From assembly GCA_913048295.1 (NCBI GenBank), contig CAJWWK010000024.1, forward strand, positions 1 through 33,098: a stretch of DNA of 33,098 bases, read 5' to 3'. The notes under the pieces are model-generated. The model was not told the origin of the DNA. It ran no database searches and worked only from the letters and a program-made list of their open reading frames with translations. A program made the translations under genes and the position numbers. How positions within the stretch are numbered: position 1 is the stretch's first letter; each line of letters starts with the position of its first letter. Below are positions 17,341 through 24,256 of this stretch, in pieces. The stretch is from an uncultured Dehalococcoidia bacterium (lineage in GTDB: Bacteria; Chloroflexota; Dehalococcoidia; Lucifugimonadales; Lucifugimonadaceae).

Positions 17341-17389
17341 GCAGGTCGTGGGCCATTGGAATTTGGCCCCACAGGGCCCACCAAACTCG
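17341..17389 (+). repeat. tRNA 3'-end fragment (att-like), copy B with altered T-arm
   Basis: It repeats GCAGGTCGTGGG (17341-17352) and then the 23-base block 17367-17389, identical to 17223-17245 in copy A. Between them the six-base TTCGAT is replaced by a 14-base insert. The result is a longer hairpin, GGGCCA/TGGCCC around an 8-base loop. It is 136 bp downstream of copy A in the same orientation. Confidence 0.7.
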
Positions 17390-17425
17390 ATATCCGACGC
17401 TGCCTCGTCTCCTCAGGTTTGAGCG

Positions 17426-18592
17426 CTACTTGCTCTCGCGTGAGCCGATACGCTGTTCCCAGCCTTCTTCGTGCAAGTTGAAAAACGCGTCTGGATCGTA
17501 GGGATGTTCTTCGATTGCTTCGAGATTTAAATCGATACCCAACCCTGAGGCTGTTGGAAAACTCAAGTGACCGTTCGACTGATCGATCTCCGGGTGCCAG
17601 GTGACTAAATCGCGCGTCCACGTTTCGTTTGTCGCATCGAAATGTTCCTGGATCAAGTAGTTTTCAATGCACGCTGCTAGTTGTAAGCAGGTTGCAGTTG
17701 CAACTGGTCCTCCGCTCTGGTGCGGAGCGATCACTGCGTTACTGGCGCGTGCAATATTGGCTACAGCAATGGTGTTCGAGATGCCGCCCAGAGACATAGG
17801 CTCGGGCTGCCAGATACTGACACCGCCACCCTGTGCAAGGGTTTCGAACTGACCGATTTTGTCGAACTGCTCCCCGGTGGCAATTCGGATCGGACTCTGC
17901 AAGGCGATTTCGTTCGTCAGAGCCTCACGCTCGTCCTTTGTAGGTTCTTCCCACCAGTACAGGTCAAGGGGCGCAAGAAATCGAGCTACACGTAAAGATT
18001 CTGACGGGATAAATCGACTATGAACGTCGATCAGGATCTTGAAGCCTGATTCAAATCGGGCACGAAGCGCAGCAAGAATGTCGTAACTGAGTTTCAGATC
18101 TGCTTCGTCAATCGTTCCAAACGACTGCCCGAACGGGTCTAGCTTCACCGCTTTGAATCCGAGTTCAACAACTATGTCGGCTGCGGCCACGAACGCTTCG
18201 GGAGTTCGTTCTGCGCGATACCAACCGTTCGCATATCCAAGAATGGACTCGCGCTGCTTTCCGCCGAGCAGTTGATAAATCGGTACACCCAATGATTTTC
18301 CAAGGATGTCCCAGCAGGCAACTTCGACAGCCGACATGGCAAGACGATGAATGTGACCGGCATCCTGAACGGTCTCGATGACTGTTCGGGAGATAGCGTT
18401 CACATCGCGTGGGTCTTTGCCAATAACAAGATGGGAGAGTTCGTGAATAGCTGCCTCAGTGGTCTTGATAAATCCGTTGAGGGTGGCTTCGCTGACTCCA
18501 TAAAGACCGTCCTGGTCCGTCATCACTCGCACGAAAAGCCAGTTCTTCCAACCTGCACCCACCGGGTAAGTTTCGATCGACGTAATTTTCAT
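17426..18592 (-). CDS. Enolase-superfamily dehydratase, mandelate racemase subgroup (galactonate dehydratase-like)
   Basis: A 388-residue (beta/alpha)7beta-barrel enzyme that abstracts the alpha proton of a sugar acid and eliminates water. Visible catalytic set: K147-x-x-K150 (FKAVKLDPFG), D189 and H191 (LIDVHSRF), E215 (WWEEP), E241 (ATGEQ) and H291 (APHQSGGPV). A D-x-H at the first metal site is characteristic of the galactonate/gluconate dehydratase group. The start at 18592 follows GGGA. It is 92 bp downstream of E1 beta on the same strand and may be cotranscribed. A 2-keto-3-deoxy-aldonate product would suit the HpcH-type aldolase at 22315. Exact substrate uncertain. Confidence 0.88.
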   Translation of the reverse strand: MKITSIETYPVGAGWKNWLFVRVMTDQDGLYGVSEATLNGFIKTTEAAIHELSHLVIGKDPRDVNAISRTVIETVQDAGHIHRLAMSAVEVACWDILGKSLGVPIYQLLGGKQRESILGYANGWYRAERTPEAFVAAADIVVELGFKAVKLDPFGQSFGTIDEADLKLSYDILAALRARFESGFKILIDVHSRFIPSESLRVARFLAPLDLYWWEEPTKDEREALTNEIALQSPIRIATGEQFDKIGQFETLAQGGGVSIWQPEPMSLGGISNTIAVANIARASNAVIAPHQSGGPVATATCLQLAACIENYLIQEHFDATNETWTRDLVTWHPEIDQSNGHLSFPTASGLGIDLNLEAIEEHPYDPDAFFNLHEEGWEQRIGSRESK

Positions 18593-18684
18593 CTCGTGTC
18601 CCAGTGACTAAGCGCTATTTTCCAGTTGGTTTCGGTTCGGCTACAAAGCTCTGAGTGCATTGGCTTTGGCTAATAAGCGTCTTG

Positions 18685-19653
18685 CTAGCCCAGGGTTTTC
18701 TTGATCGATTCGATAATGCCGTCGCTCGTGGGGTACACGAGCTTCTCAAGTGATGGAGAGAACGGAATGTGGACCTGCTTGGACGCCACTTTCTGCATTG
18801 GCGCTTGAAGGTCCCAGAACGCCTCTTCACCAACGATCGACATGATCTCACTGGCAGCACTGCAGACCTTCGCCGCCGGATCTGCGACAACCAATCGACC
18901 GGTCTTGCCGACTGAGTTGAGAATTGTTTCCTTGTCCAGGGGCACGAGTGTACGTGGGTCTATGACCTCTACCGAAACGCCTTCTTTAGCCATCTCTTCG
19001 GCTGCGGCTAGCGCCCGGGGTACGGAGCCAGCAATCGCAACCACTGTTACATCTGTACCTTCTCGCAGAATGTTCGCAACGCCAAAAGGCACCGTAAAGT
19101 CTGGATCGTCGGGAACCTCACCTCGCGTGCCCAGCAGAGTGCCATCCTCGAACATGATCACCGGATCGTTGTCTCGGATCGCGGTCTTCATCAGCCCTTT
19201 CGCATCTGCCGGGGTGCCGGGTGTGACGATCTTCAGACCACCAATGTTCATGAAGACGGGATATGAACGGTCAGAGTGGTGAGCAGCCGAGCCTCCGCCG
19301 TAGTACATCACGGCACGATAGACCACGGGTAGAGTCGCCTGTCCGCCAAACATGTATCGCATCTTGGCGGCCTGAGAAACCAGTTGGTCCATCCCAACCC
19401 ACATGAAGCTTGTCAGCGTCTCAACAATGGGTCGCATTCCCACTGCCGCTGCACCCACGGCAGCACCAAAGAAACCGTTCTCAGACAAGGGCGTGTTGAG
19501 GATCCTCTCATCGCCAAACTCGTCGTGGAGTCCGGAGGCAGCACCATAAACGCTGGCCCGAACGTCCTCGCCCATCAGAAAGACCTTCGGGTCGATACGC
19601 ATCTCTTCTGCAATTCCCATGCCCAGGGCCTGCATAAACATTTTTTCTGTCAT
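18685..19653 (-). CDS. 2-oxo acid / acetoin dehydrogenase E1 component, beta subunit
   Basis: A 322-residue transketolase-like E1 beta subunit (pyruvate-dehydrogenase type). Seen: MGEDVR near the N-terminus, TPLSENGFFGAAVGAA, HHSDRSYPVFMNIGG, VTPGTPADAKGLMKTAIRD, and the C-terminal EVIDPRTLVPLDKETI and GRLVVADPA. It forms an alpha2-beta2 thiamine-diphosphate enzyme with the alpha subunit encoded just upstream. The frame can be extended to a GTG at 19716, but family N-termini begin near MTEKMFMQALGMGIAEEM, so ATG at 19653 is preferred; its SD is weak. No E2 or E3 gene is adjacent. Pyruvate, branched-chain and acetoin enzymes share this architecture and cannot be separated by eye. Confidence 0.88.
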   Translation of the reverse strand: MTEKMFMQALGMGIAEEMRIDPKVFLMGEDVRASVYGAASGLHDEFGDERILNTPLSENGFFGAAVGAAAVGMRPIVETLTSFMWVGMDQLVSQAAKMRYMFGGQATLPVVYRAVMYYGGGSAAHHSDRSYPVFMNIGGLKIVTPGTPADAKGLMKTAIRDNDPVIMFEDGTLLGTRGEVPDDPDFTVPFGVANILREGTDVTVVAIAGSVPRALAAAEEMAKEGVSVEVIDPRTLVPLDKETILNSVGKTGRLVVADPAAKVCSAASEIMSIVGEEAFWDLQAPMQKVASKQVHIPFSPSLEKLVYPTSDGIIESIKKTLG

Positions 19654-19728
19654 CAGTTGCGATCCAATATTTTTATCGATGTGGTTGAAATTTGAGTTGT
19701 CCGTGAGTAGGACCACGATTGAGACCGG

Positions 19729-20721
19729 TTAAACGACCGGCATATCGCTGGCGAACATGTCCTTGTAAAGCTCGGACTCATCGGGAAATGGACTGTTGCG
19801 AGCAAACTCAGCGGCTTCTTCCACTTCGGCATGTGCGTTGGCGCTGACGGCATCGCACTCGGCTGGCGTGGCGGTTCCGCTGTCTACGATGCTCTTTGTG
19901 AGCAGGTCGAGCGGGTCTCGAAGGCGCCATTCATCGATCTCGCTTTCCTCGCGGTATTCCGACTTGCGAATCTTCTCAAGTCCGAGGGAGTGATCTTCGA
20001 ATCGATACGTAAGCGCTTCGATCAGAGTAGGGCCTTCACCGTTTCGGGCACGCTCAACGGCCTGAGCTGTTGCCTCGTACATAGCGATGGCATCTTGTCC
20101 GTCAACCAGAATCCCCGGCATGTTGTAAGCCTGAGCCCTGTCGGAGATGTGCTCGACAGCCACCGTGTCTTTGTACGACGTGGTCACTGCGTATTGGTTG
20201 TTCTCACAAATAAAGAGGACTGGTAGATCCCACACCGAAGCGAGGTTCATCGACTCGTGGCAGGCACCTTGATTAGACGCTCCATCGCCGAAAAATACGG
20301 CGGAAACGAAATCTTTGCCTTCCAGTTTGGAAGCTAACGCTGCCCCGGTCGCAACTGGCACTGAGGACGCAACAATTCCCGACTCACCCAGGATGCCTAC
20401 AGAGAAGTCCGCAAGGTGCATAGAGCCGCCTTTTCCCTTGCAATAACCGTCAATACGCCCGAAGATCTCCGCCATCGCCTTTTTGAGGTTTGCACCTTTC
20501 GCAATGGGGTGACCGTGCGAGCGGTGATTGCCCGCAATGTAGTCAGAATCCTTTAAGGCAGCACACGCGCCAACGGCAACGGCCTCTTGTCCTATGTAAA
20601 GGTGCACACCGCCTACTTCACCGGCGTTATACATTTCGGTCAGTTTCAGTTCGAAATGACGTATACGCCACATGCGCTCGAGCATCAGCATCAGCAAGTC
20701 TTTGGAGATATTCGTTGTCAT
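19729..20721 (-). CDS. 2-oxo acid / acetoin dehydrogenase E1 component, alpha subunit
   Basis: A 330-residue thiamine-diphosphate-binding subunit. The TPP motif begins GDGASNQG at 145-147 and ends at ENNQYAV (about 173-179). HRSHGHPIAKG and GKGGSMH are hallmark loops of the PdhA/AcoA family. It decarboxylates a 2-oxo acid or cleaves acetoin and passes the unit to a lipoyl E2 protein. The open frame continues upstream to 20967, but that extension is not protein-like; ATG at 20721 (MTTNISKDLL) fits the family. The stop lies 75 bp before the preferred beta start. It is first in a minus-strand run with E1 beta and the enolase-family dehydratase. No E2/E3 is in the window. Confidence 0.88.
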   Translation of the reverse strand: MTTNISKDLLMLMLERMWRIRHFELKLTEMYNAGEVGGVHLYIGQEAVAVGACAALKDSDYIAGNHRSHGHPIAKGANLKKAMAEIFGRIDGYCKGKGGSMHLADFSVGILGESGIVASSVPVATGAALASKLEGKDFVSAVFFGDGASNQGACHESMNLASVWDLPVLFICENNQYAVTTSYKDTVAVEHISDRAQAYNMPGILVDGQDAIAMYEATAQAVERARNGEGPTLIEALTYRFEDHSLGLEKIRKSEYREESEIDEWRLRDPLDLLTKSIVDSGTATPAECDAVSANAHAEVEEAAEFARNSPFPDESELYKDMFASDMPVV

Positions 20722-20960
20722 ACGAAAATATGTCTTTTCACCAGTGGTTTGAATCCGCCTGCCGATTTCACCAACGACTCGGGGAATTGGAGTCAGGAGT
20801 ATAAGGCAGTGACACCAGATTGTGAGGGTTCCAAGATCAATGGATGAGTATGTCTTCTCAGCGTGCGTATTCCCTGAACAATCCCTGAAGATTTGAACTG
20901 AAAACAAGTGTGTGAATAACGGGGAGACACTGCCTTTTAATCCGCGGATCTGGACACTGA

Positions 20961-21006
20961 CACCCACCCTTACGCGTCCCTAGTAGGAGAGGGTTAGGGT
21001 GTGGGT
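20961..21006. repeat. Intergenic palindromic repeat (copy 2 of a dispersed family)
   Basis: ACCCACCCTTA near 20963-20973 pairs, with a small bulge, with TTAGGGTGTGGGT near 20994-21006; CCCT and AGGG pair inside. The left half carries, in reverse, the 15-mer GACGCGTAAGGGTGG also found at 12412-12426. The form resembles REP-like CCCTAACCCTCTCC hairpins widespread in bacterial intergenic DNA. Confidence 0.6.
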
Positions 21007-21053
21007 CAAACCCGCGATTAATGTATGCGACACGCCCTGCGCGCCATCACCTC

Positions 21054-21231
21054 TTCCCGACCCCTGCGGAGGGATCCGCACCCAAGATGGGAAGACTCGC
21101 CGTTTCAGACAAACCTATCCTTGCTGGCATGCGTTTTATCCACGCTCCAGCAGAAGCTAGTTCGATGTCACGAATCGATTGAAAGATCGCAGCGCGCCAT
21201 TCGATGCGCATCCCTCTGCAGGGGTCGGGAA
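21054..21231. repeat. 178-bp structure with 27-base imperfect inverted arms
   Basis: Arm 21054-21080 and the reverse complement of 21205-21231 agree at 25 of 27 positions (core TTCCCGACCCCTGC... GAGGGAT.CGCA). The roughly 124-bp interior has no open frame of note. GCGCGCCAT occurs just outside the left arm (21040-21048) and just before the right arm (21192-21200). It could be a MITE-like element or two opposed copies of a short dispersed repeat. Confidence 0.6.
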
Positions 21232-21264
21232 AAGGGTAGGTAAGTTCGTGGGCACCCCTTGCAG

Positions 21265-22140
21265 CTAGAAATCGACCGCCACCTCCATGCCGTCAAACGC
21301 ATACTGAATGTCGAGTCCCTCGGAATCCCTGAGTTTCGCCAGATCGGAATTCACCTCGTTGTGGTCGATATCGTGCGTGGCGTCGGTGAGAAGGGTTCTT
21401 TGCGGGCGCAACCGGCGTACCTGTTCGACTGCCTCTTCGACCGTGAAATGGGTGCCGTGCGTGCGCGCAGGACGAAGCGCGTCGAGGATCAACAGTTCCG
21501 ATCCAACGATAAGTTCCGCCGTTGCATCTGATATTTCCGACGCGTCGGAGACATAGCTGACCGGCCCGAACCTGTAGCCGAATATCTCGTGAGTCCGGCC
21601 GTGCTGGACCGGCAGCGGGATGAATTCCAGCCCATCGATAACGAACTGACTTCGGTCGATCGTCTGGAAAACAAGTTTGGCAACCCCACCACCACCGGTC
21701 TGCCTGTTGCGGTCGACGAGATAGTAGAAAAGCGACTCGATATTCTGCAGATCGACTTCTCTCAGGTAAATAGGGAGCGAATCCTGGGCGTTGTTCGTCC
21801 AGTCGCGCAGGTCGTCCATGCCCCCAATAGCGTCCGCATGGGAATGTGTGATTACCAGTGCGTCTATAGTCGAGACTGAGTATTCAGGAAACCACTGGAT
21901 GGCCGATTCGTAGAAGAACTTTCCTACATCGATAACGATGTTGTTGGTCTGCCCGTCGCCCAGTTGCCGCTGGATTAACAGCGAAGTATTTCGCCGTCGG
22001 TTTGGTGAGCCGGGTTTAATCGCATCGGTACAGACCTTGCAGACGCGGTCGGTCCTTGTCAGGCACGAGACCCGCGGGACACCTTCTGATGTGCCAGTGC
22101 CGAGAAAGACAATTCGGGAGCTGGAACTGGAATTTGGCAT
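21265..22140 (-). CDS. MBL-fold metallohydrolase, PhnP-like
   Basis: A 291-residue metallo-beta-lactamase-fold hydrolase of the COG1235/PhnP type, acting on cyclic or diester phosphates. FLGTGTSEGVP at the N-terminus, then C26, C34 and C37 (CKVC), resemble the structural-zinc cysteines of PhnP. The metal motif is THSHADAIGG (H99, H101, D103), with alanine where HxHxDH has its last histidine, a variant I associate with this branch. FIPLPVQHGR, YVSDAS and LLTDATHDIDH supply further ligands. ATG at 22140 is preferred to TTG at 22170; neither has a clear SD. Partner phn genes are absent, so a role in phosphonate breakdown is not supported. Confidence 0.82.
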   Translation of the reverse strand: MPNSSSSSRIVFLGTGTSEGVPRVSCLTRTDRVCKVCTDAIKPGSPNRRRNTSLLIQRQLGDGQTNNIVIDVGKFFYESAIQWFPEYSVSTIDALVITHSHADAIGGMDDLRDWTNNAQDSLPIYLREVDLQNIESLFYYLVDRNRQTGGGGVAKLVFQTIDRSQFVIDGLEFIPLPVQHGRTHEIFGYRFGPVSYVSDASEISDATAELIVGSELLILDALRPARTHGTHFTVEEAVEQVRRLRPQRTLLTDATHDIDHNEVNSDLAKLRDSEGLDIQYAFDGMEVAVDF

Positions 22141-22314
22141 CGGAGAATGATACCGGCCAGTTCGCCACAATTTATCGTTCTGGTGCCAGTAGATTGCTTG
22201 TTCTATAACTCTGTGCCGTTACGGGCGAATGCCCGGTAGACTTTGGGCCGTTAAAGAAATATCTACCGTTGGGTCGGTGCAGATGCGCCGTCGAACCGGT
22301 ACCACAGGTGAAGC

Positions 22315-23085
22315 ATGAAAAAGTCCATTCGCGGCGAACTCAAGAAGAAACTCCAGGCGGGTGAAACCGTAGTCGGCCCGTTCGTAATCGTGCCTTCAAC
22401 GGCGATGGTCGACGCGCTTGGTTATGCGGGCATGGATTTCTGCATCCTCGACACCGAGCACGGTTCGCTTTCGATGGAATCGGTTACCGACCTCGTGATT
22501 GCCGCACAGGGAACTGGAGTGGCACCGATCGTCAGGGTCGGCGGCAACGAAGAGTGGCCGATTCTGCGGGCGCTCGACATCGGTGCAGATGGCGTCCAGG
22601 TACCCCAGGTCAATGTTGCCGAGGACGCGAGGCGGGTGGTACATTCCGCCAAATATGCCCCGCTCGGCGAGCGTGGCGTTTCCGTGTTCACGCGGGCCGG
22701 AAACTACTACAAGGATGATGCGGTCGATCATCCGGCGCGCCAGAATGAAGAGACCATGACAGTCGTCCATATCGAGGGAAAAACGGGCCTGGACAACCTC
22801 GACGAGATCATGACTGTCGACGGTATAGATGTGTTGTTCCTGGGCCCCTACGACATCTCGCAGTCACTCGGCGTACCGGGCGACGTTCGATCGAAAATAG
22901 TAGAAGATGCCCTGAAAGAAGCCGCGGGCAAGGCAAGGGCGAAGGGCCGAGTTGTTGGCTCGTACGCCAAGGACGTCGAGATGGGCAAGTGGCTTATCGA
23001 CCTCGGTGTGCAGTACCTGTCGATCAATGTCGACGCGACGATCTACATGCAGGCGTGCGAGAGCATTGCCAGGGCCCTGAAATAG
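22315..23085 (+). CDS. HpcH/HpaI aldolase/citrate lyase family protein
   Basis: A 256-residue class II aldolase of the HpcH/HpaI barrel family, cleaving 2-keto-3-deoxy sugar acids or 4-hydroxy-2-oxo acids to pyruvate plus an aldehyde. Family marks: ILDTEHG (D46, E48, H49), VRVGGNE, GADGVQVPQVN, HIEGKTG (metal Glu) and FLGPYDISQSLG (metal Asp). AGGTGA lies five bases before ATG at 22315. Enolase-family dehydratases encoded on both sides make 2-keto-3-deoxy acids, which are natural substrates here; that link is inference. It stands alone on its strand, with a small CGGGC/GCCCG hairpin (22222-22235) in the upstream gap. Confidence 0.9.
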   Translation: MKKSIRGELKKKLQAGETVVGPFVIVPSTAMVDALGYAGMDFCILDTEHGSLSMESVTDLVIAAQGTGVAPIVRVGGNEEWPILRALDIGADGVQVPQVNVAEDARRVVHSAKYAPLGERGVSVFTRAGNYYKDDAVDHPARQNEETMTVVHIEGKTGLDNLDEIMTVDGIDVLFLGPYDISQSLGVPGDVRSKIVEDALKEAAGKARAKGRVVGSYAKDVEMGKWLIDLGVQYLSINVDATIYMQACESIARALK

Positions 23086-23103
23086 GGCCGGTACCGGGCG
23101 AAA

Positions 23104-24150
23104 CTAAACCAAATCGTCGTTGGGTATGACGCCGAATCCGGGCGCGTCGCCAAGCTCGATGTAACCATTTTCAGCTTCGGGTGCCCCCAGCCACAAATCG
23201 TCTTTTTCTGCGTTTCGGGTGCCCGTCACAAGCTCGGCGAAGTCTTCGCAACCGGATACCGCAATCAGGTGAAGACCCCACGGCTCGCCACCACGGTGGG
23301 GCACCGTTCTGGCACCCGCGGCTTTCGCCATTTCGACGATGCGCAGACCAGCTGTTATACCGCCGCACCACGTGATGTCGGGCTGCCAGATGTCATACGC
23401 TCCGGTCCTCGCAATCTCGGCGAAACCGAGAGTAGTGAACTCGTGCTCGCCCCCGGCCATGCTGATCGGGCGAATCCCGGGCTTGAGTGCACCCAGCTCC
23501 TGAAGATCATCGGGTGTCAGCACGTCCTCGAACCAATGCATACCCACGTGAGCAAGTGCAGCCGCCATCCGCAACGTGATCTGCGAATCCCACGACATGT
23601 AAACGTCGAACATCACCTCTGCATCGGGGCCCAGTGCATCACGCGCACTTTCGGCAGTACACACTGCCTGGTCTATCGAATCTTCGCCCGTCCACCGGTG
23701 TGGCATTTTCTGAGCCGTAAAACCCAGTTCCGCGTACCAGTTCGTATCAGGGCCCGTTGCGTAGCAGCGCATTCGGTCCTTGTTCGCTCCTCCCAGAAGC
23801 GCGGCGACCGGCTTGCCTTCGGCCTTGCCCAGCACGTCGTGCAACGCGAGGTCCACACCGCTCAGCGCCATGATCGCCACACCACCTCGCCCGTACGGAA
23901 TCGACTCCGCATAAAGAAAATCCCAGGTTTCGGCGATATCGGAAATCGAGTTAACGGACCGCCCAACGAGAATTTCAGCAAAATGCCCGTTAACGATCTC
24001 GACCGCGGCTTTGCCACCACCGCCGTAGCCCCATCCGGTCTGGCCGGTATCGGTTTCAACCCGTACAACGATTTGCCACAGGTGTGTTCGCCACGAAGGC
24101 GCGGTGTGCCTGTAGTTCGGGTACACCGCACTAATGGAAGTGATTTTCAT
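23104..24150 (-). CDS. Enolase-superfamily dehydratase, rhamnonate dehydratase-like
   Basis: A 348-residue enolase-superfamily enzyme. Seen: VMFDVYMSWD (D182), WFEDVLTPDD (E208), GGEHEFT (E235) and the late motif VPHRGGEPWGLHL (H285), which resembles the L-rhamnonate dehydratase branch. The second strand reads TAQKMPHRW rather than a KxK pair, again consistent with that branch and unlike the enzyme at 17426. The frame can start at 24201, but ATG at 24150 (MKITSISAVYPNYR) matches the family N-terminus; no clear SD. It is convergent with the aldolase gene, 18 bp apart, so the two share an end region but not a transcript. Substrate probably an acid sugar, not proven. Confidence 0.87.
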   Translation of the reverse strand: MKITSISAVYPNYRHTAPSWRTHLWQIVVRVETDTGQTGWGYGGGGKAAVEIVNGHFAEILVGRSVNSISDIAETWDFLYAESIPYGRGGVAIMALSGVDLALHDVLGKAEGKPVAALLGGANKDRMRCYATGPDTNWYAELGFTAQKMPHRWTGEDSIDQAVCTAESARDALGPDAEVMFDVYMSWDSQITLRMAAALAHVGMHWFEDVLTPDDLQELGALKPGIRPISMAGGEHEFTTLGFAEIARTGAYDIWQPDITWCGGITAGLRIVEMAKAAGARTVPHRGGEPWGLHLIAVSGCEDFAELVTGTRNAEKDDLWLGAPEAENGYIELGDAPGFGVIPNDDLV

Positions 24151-24205
24151 TGTTGGGGGCCAGTCGGTGTTCGGGCTTGAAACGCGAATCGAGCGCGCCA
24201 CTCAC

Positions 24206-24237
24206 ACCCTAATCCTCTCCCGCTCGAGGAGGAGGGT
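24206..24237. repeat. Intergenic hairpin downstream of the MFS gene (copy 3 of a dispersed family, diverged)
   Basis: ACCCT (24206-24210) pairs with AGGGT (24233-24237), and CCTC (24214-24217) with GAGG (24226-24229), symmetrically spaced. The ACCCTAATCCTCTCCC character matches the units at 12383 and 20961. No T-run follows. Confidence 0.45.
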
Positions 24238-24256
24238 CTGAGCTCGACGAGAGAAG

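Larger units (their letters stand above)
16495..17425. other. Long gene-poor region holding integration debris
   Basis: About 930 bp without a convincing intact gene. It contains a short integrase-tail remnant (16769-16837) and two tRNA 3'-end-like direct repeats (17205-17245, 17341-17389). Other open frames here lack SD sites, recognisable motifs or protein-like composition. The region separates a plus-strand gene from a minus-strand operon end and looks like a decayed insertion site. Confidence 0.6.
20722..21264. other. Hairpin-rich intergenic region upstream of the E1 alpha gene
   Basis: About 540 bp with no convincing gene. It contains a palindromic repeat (20961-21006) of the dispersed intergenic family and, next to it, a 178-bp structure with 27-base inverted arms (21054-21231). 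It separates the promoter end of the E1 operon from the 3' end of the PhnP-like gene, so it probably carries the E1 operon promoter. No confident -35/-10 pair was found. Confidence 0.55.

Noticed and set aside
20961..21231. CRISPR array
   Set aside because: The repeats here are inverted arms and single palindromes, not regularly spaced direct repeats with spacers.
23269..24180. 303-residue plus-strand open frame opposite the rhamnonate-dehydratase-like gene
   Set aside because: The minus-strand frame has the enolase-superfamily catalytic residues; the plus frame shows none and is arginine/histidine/proline-rich.
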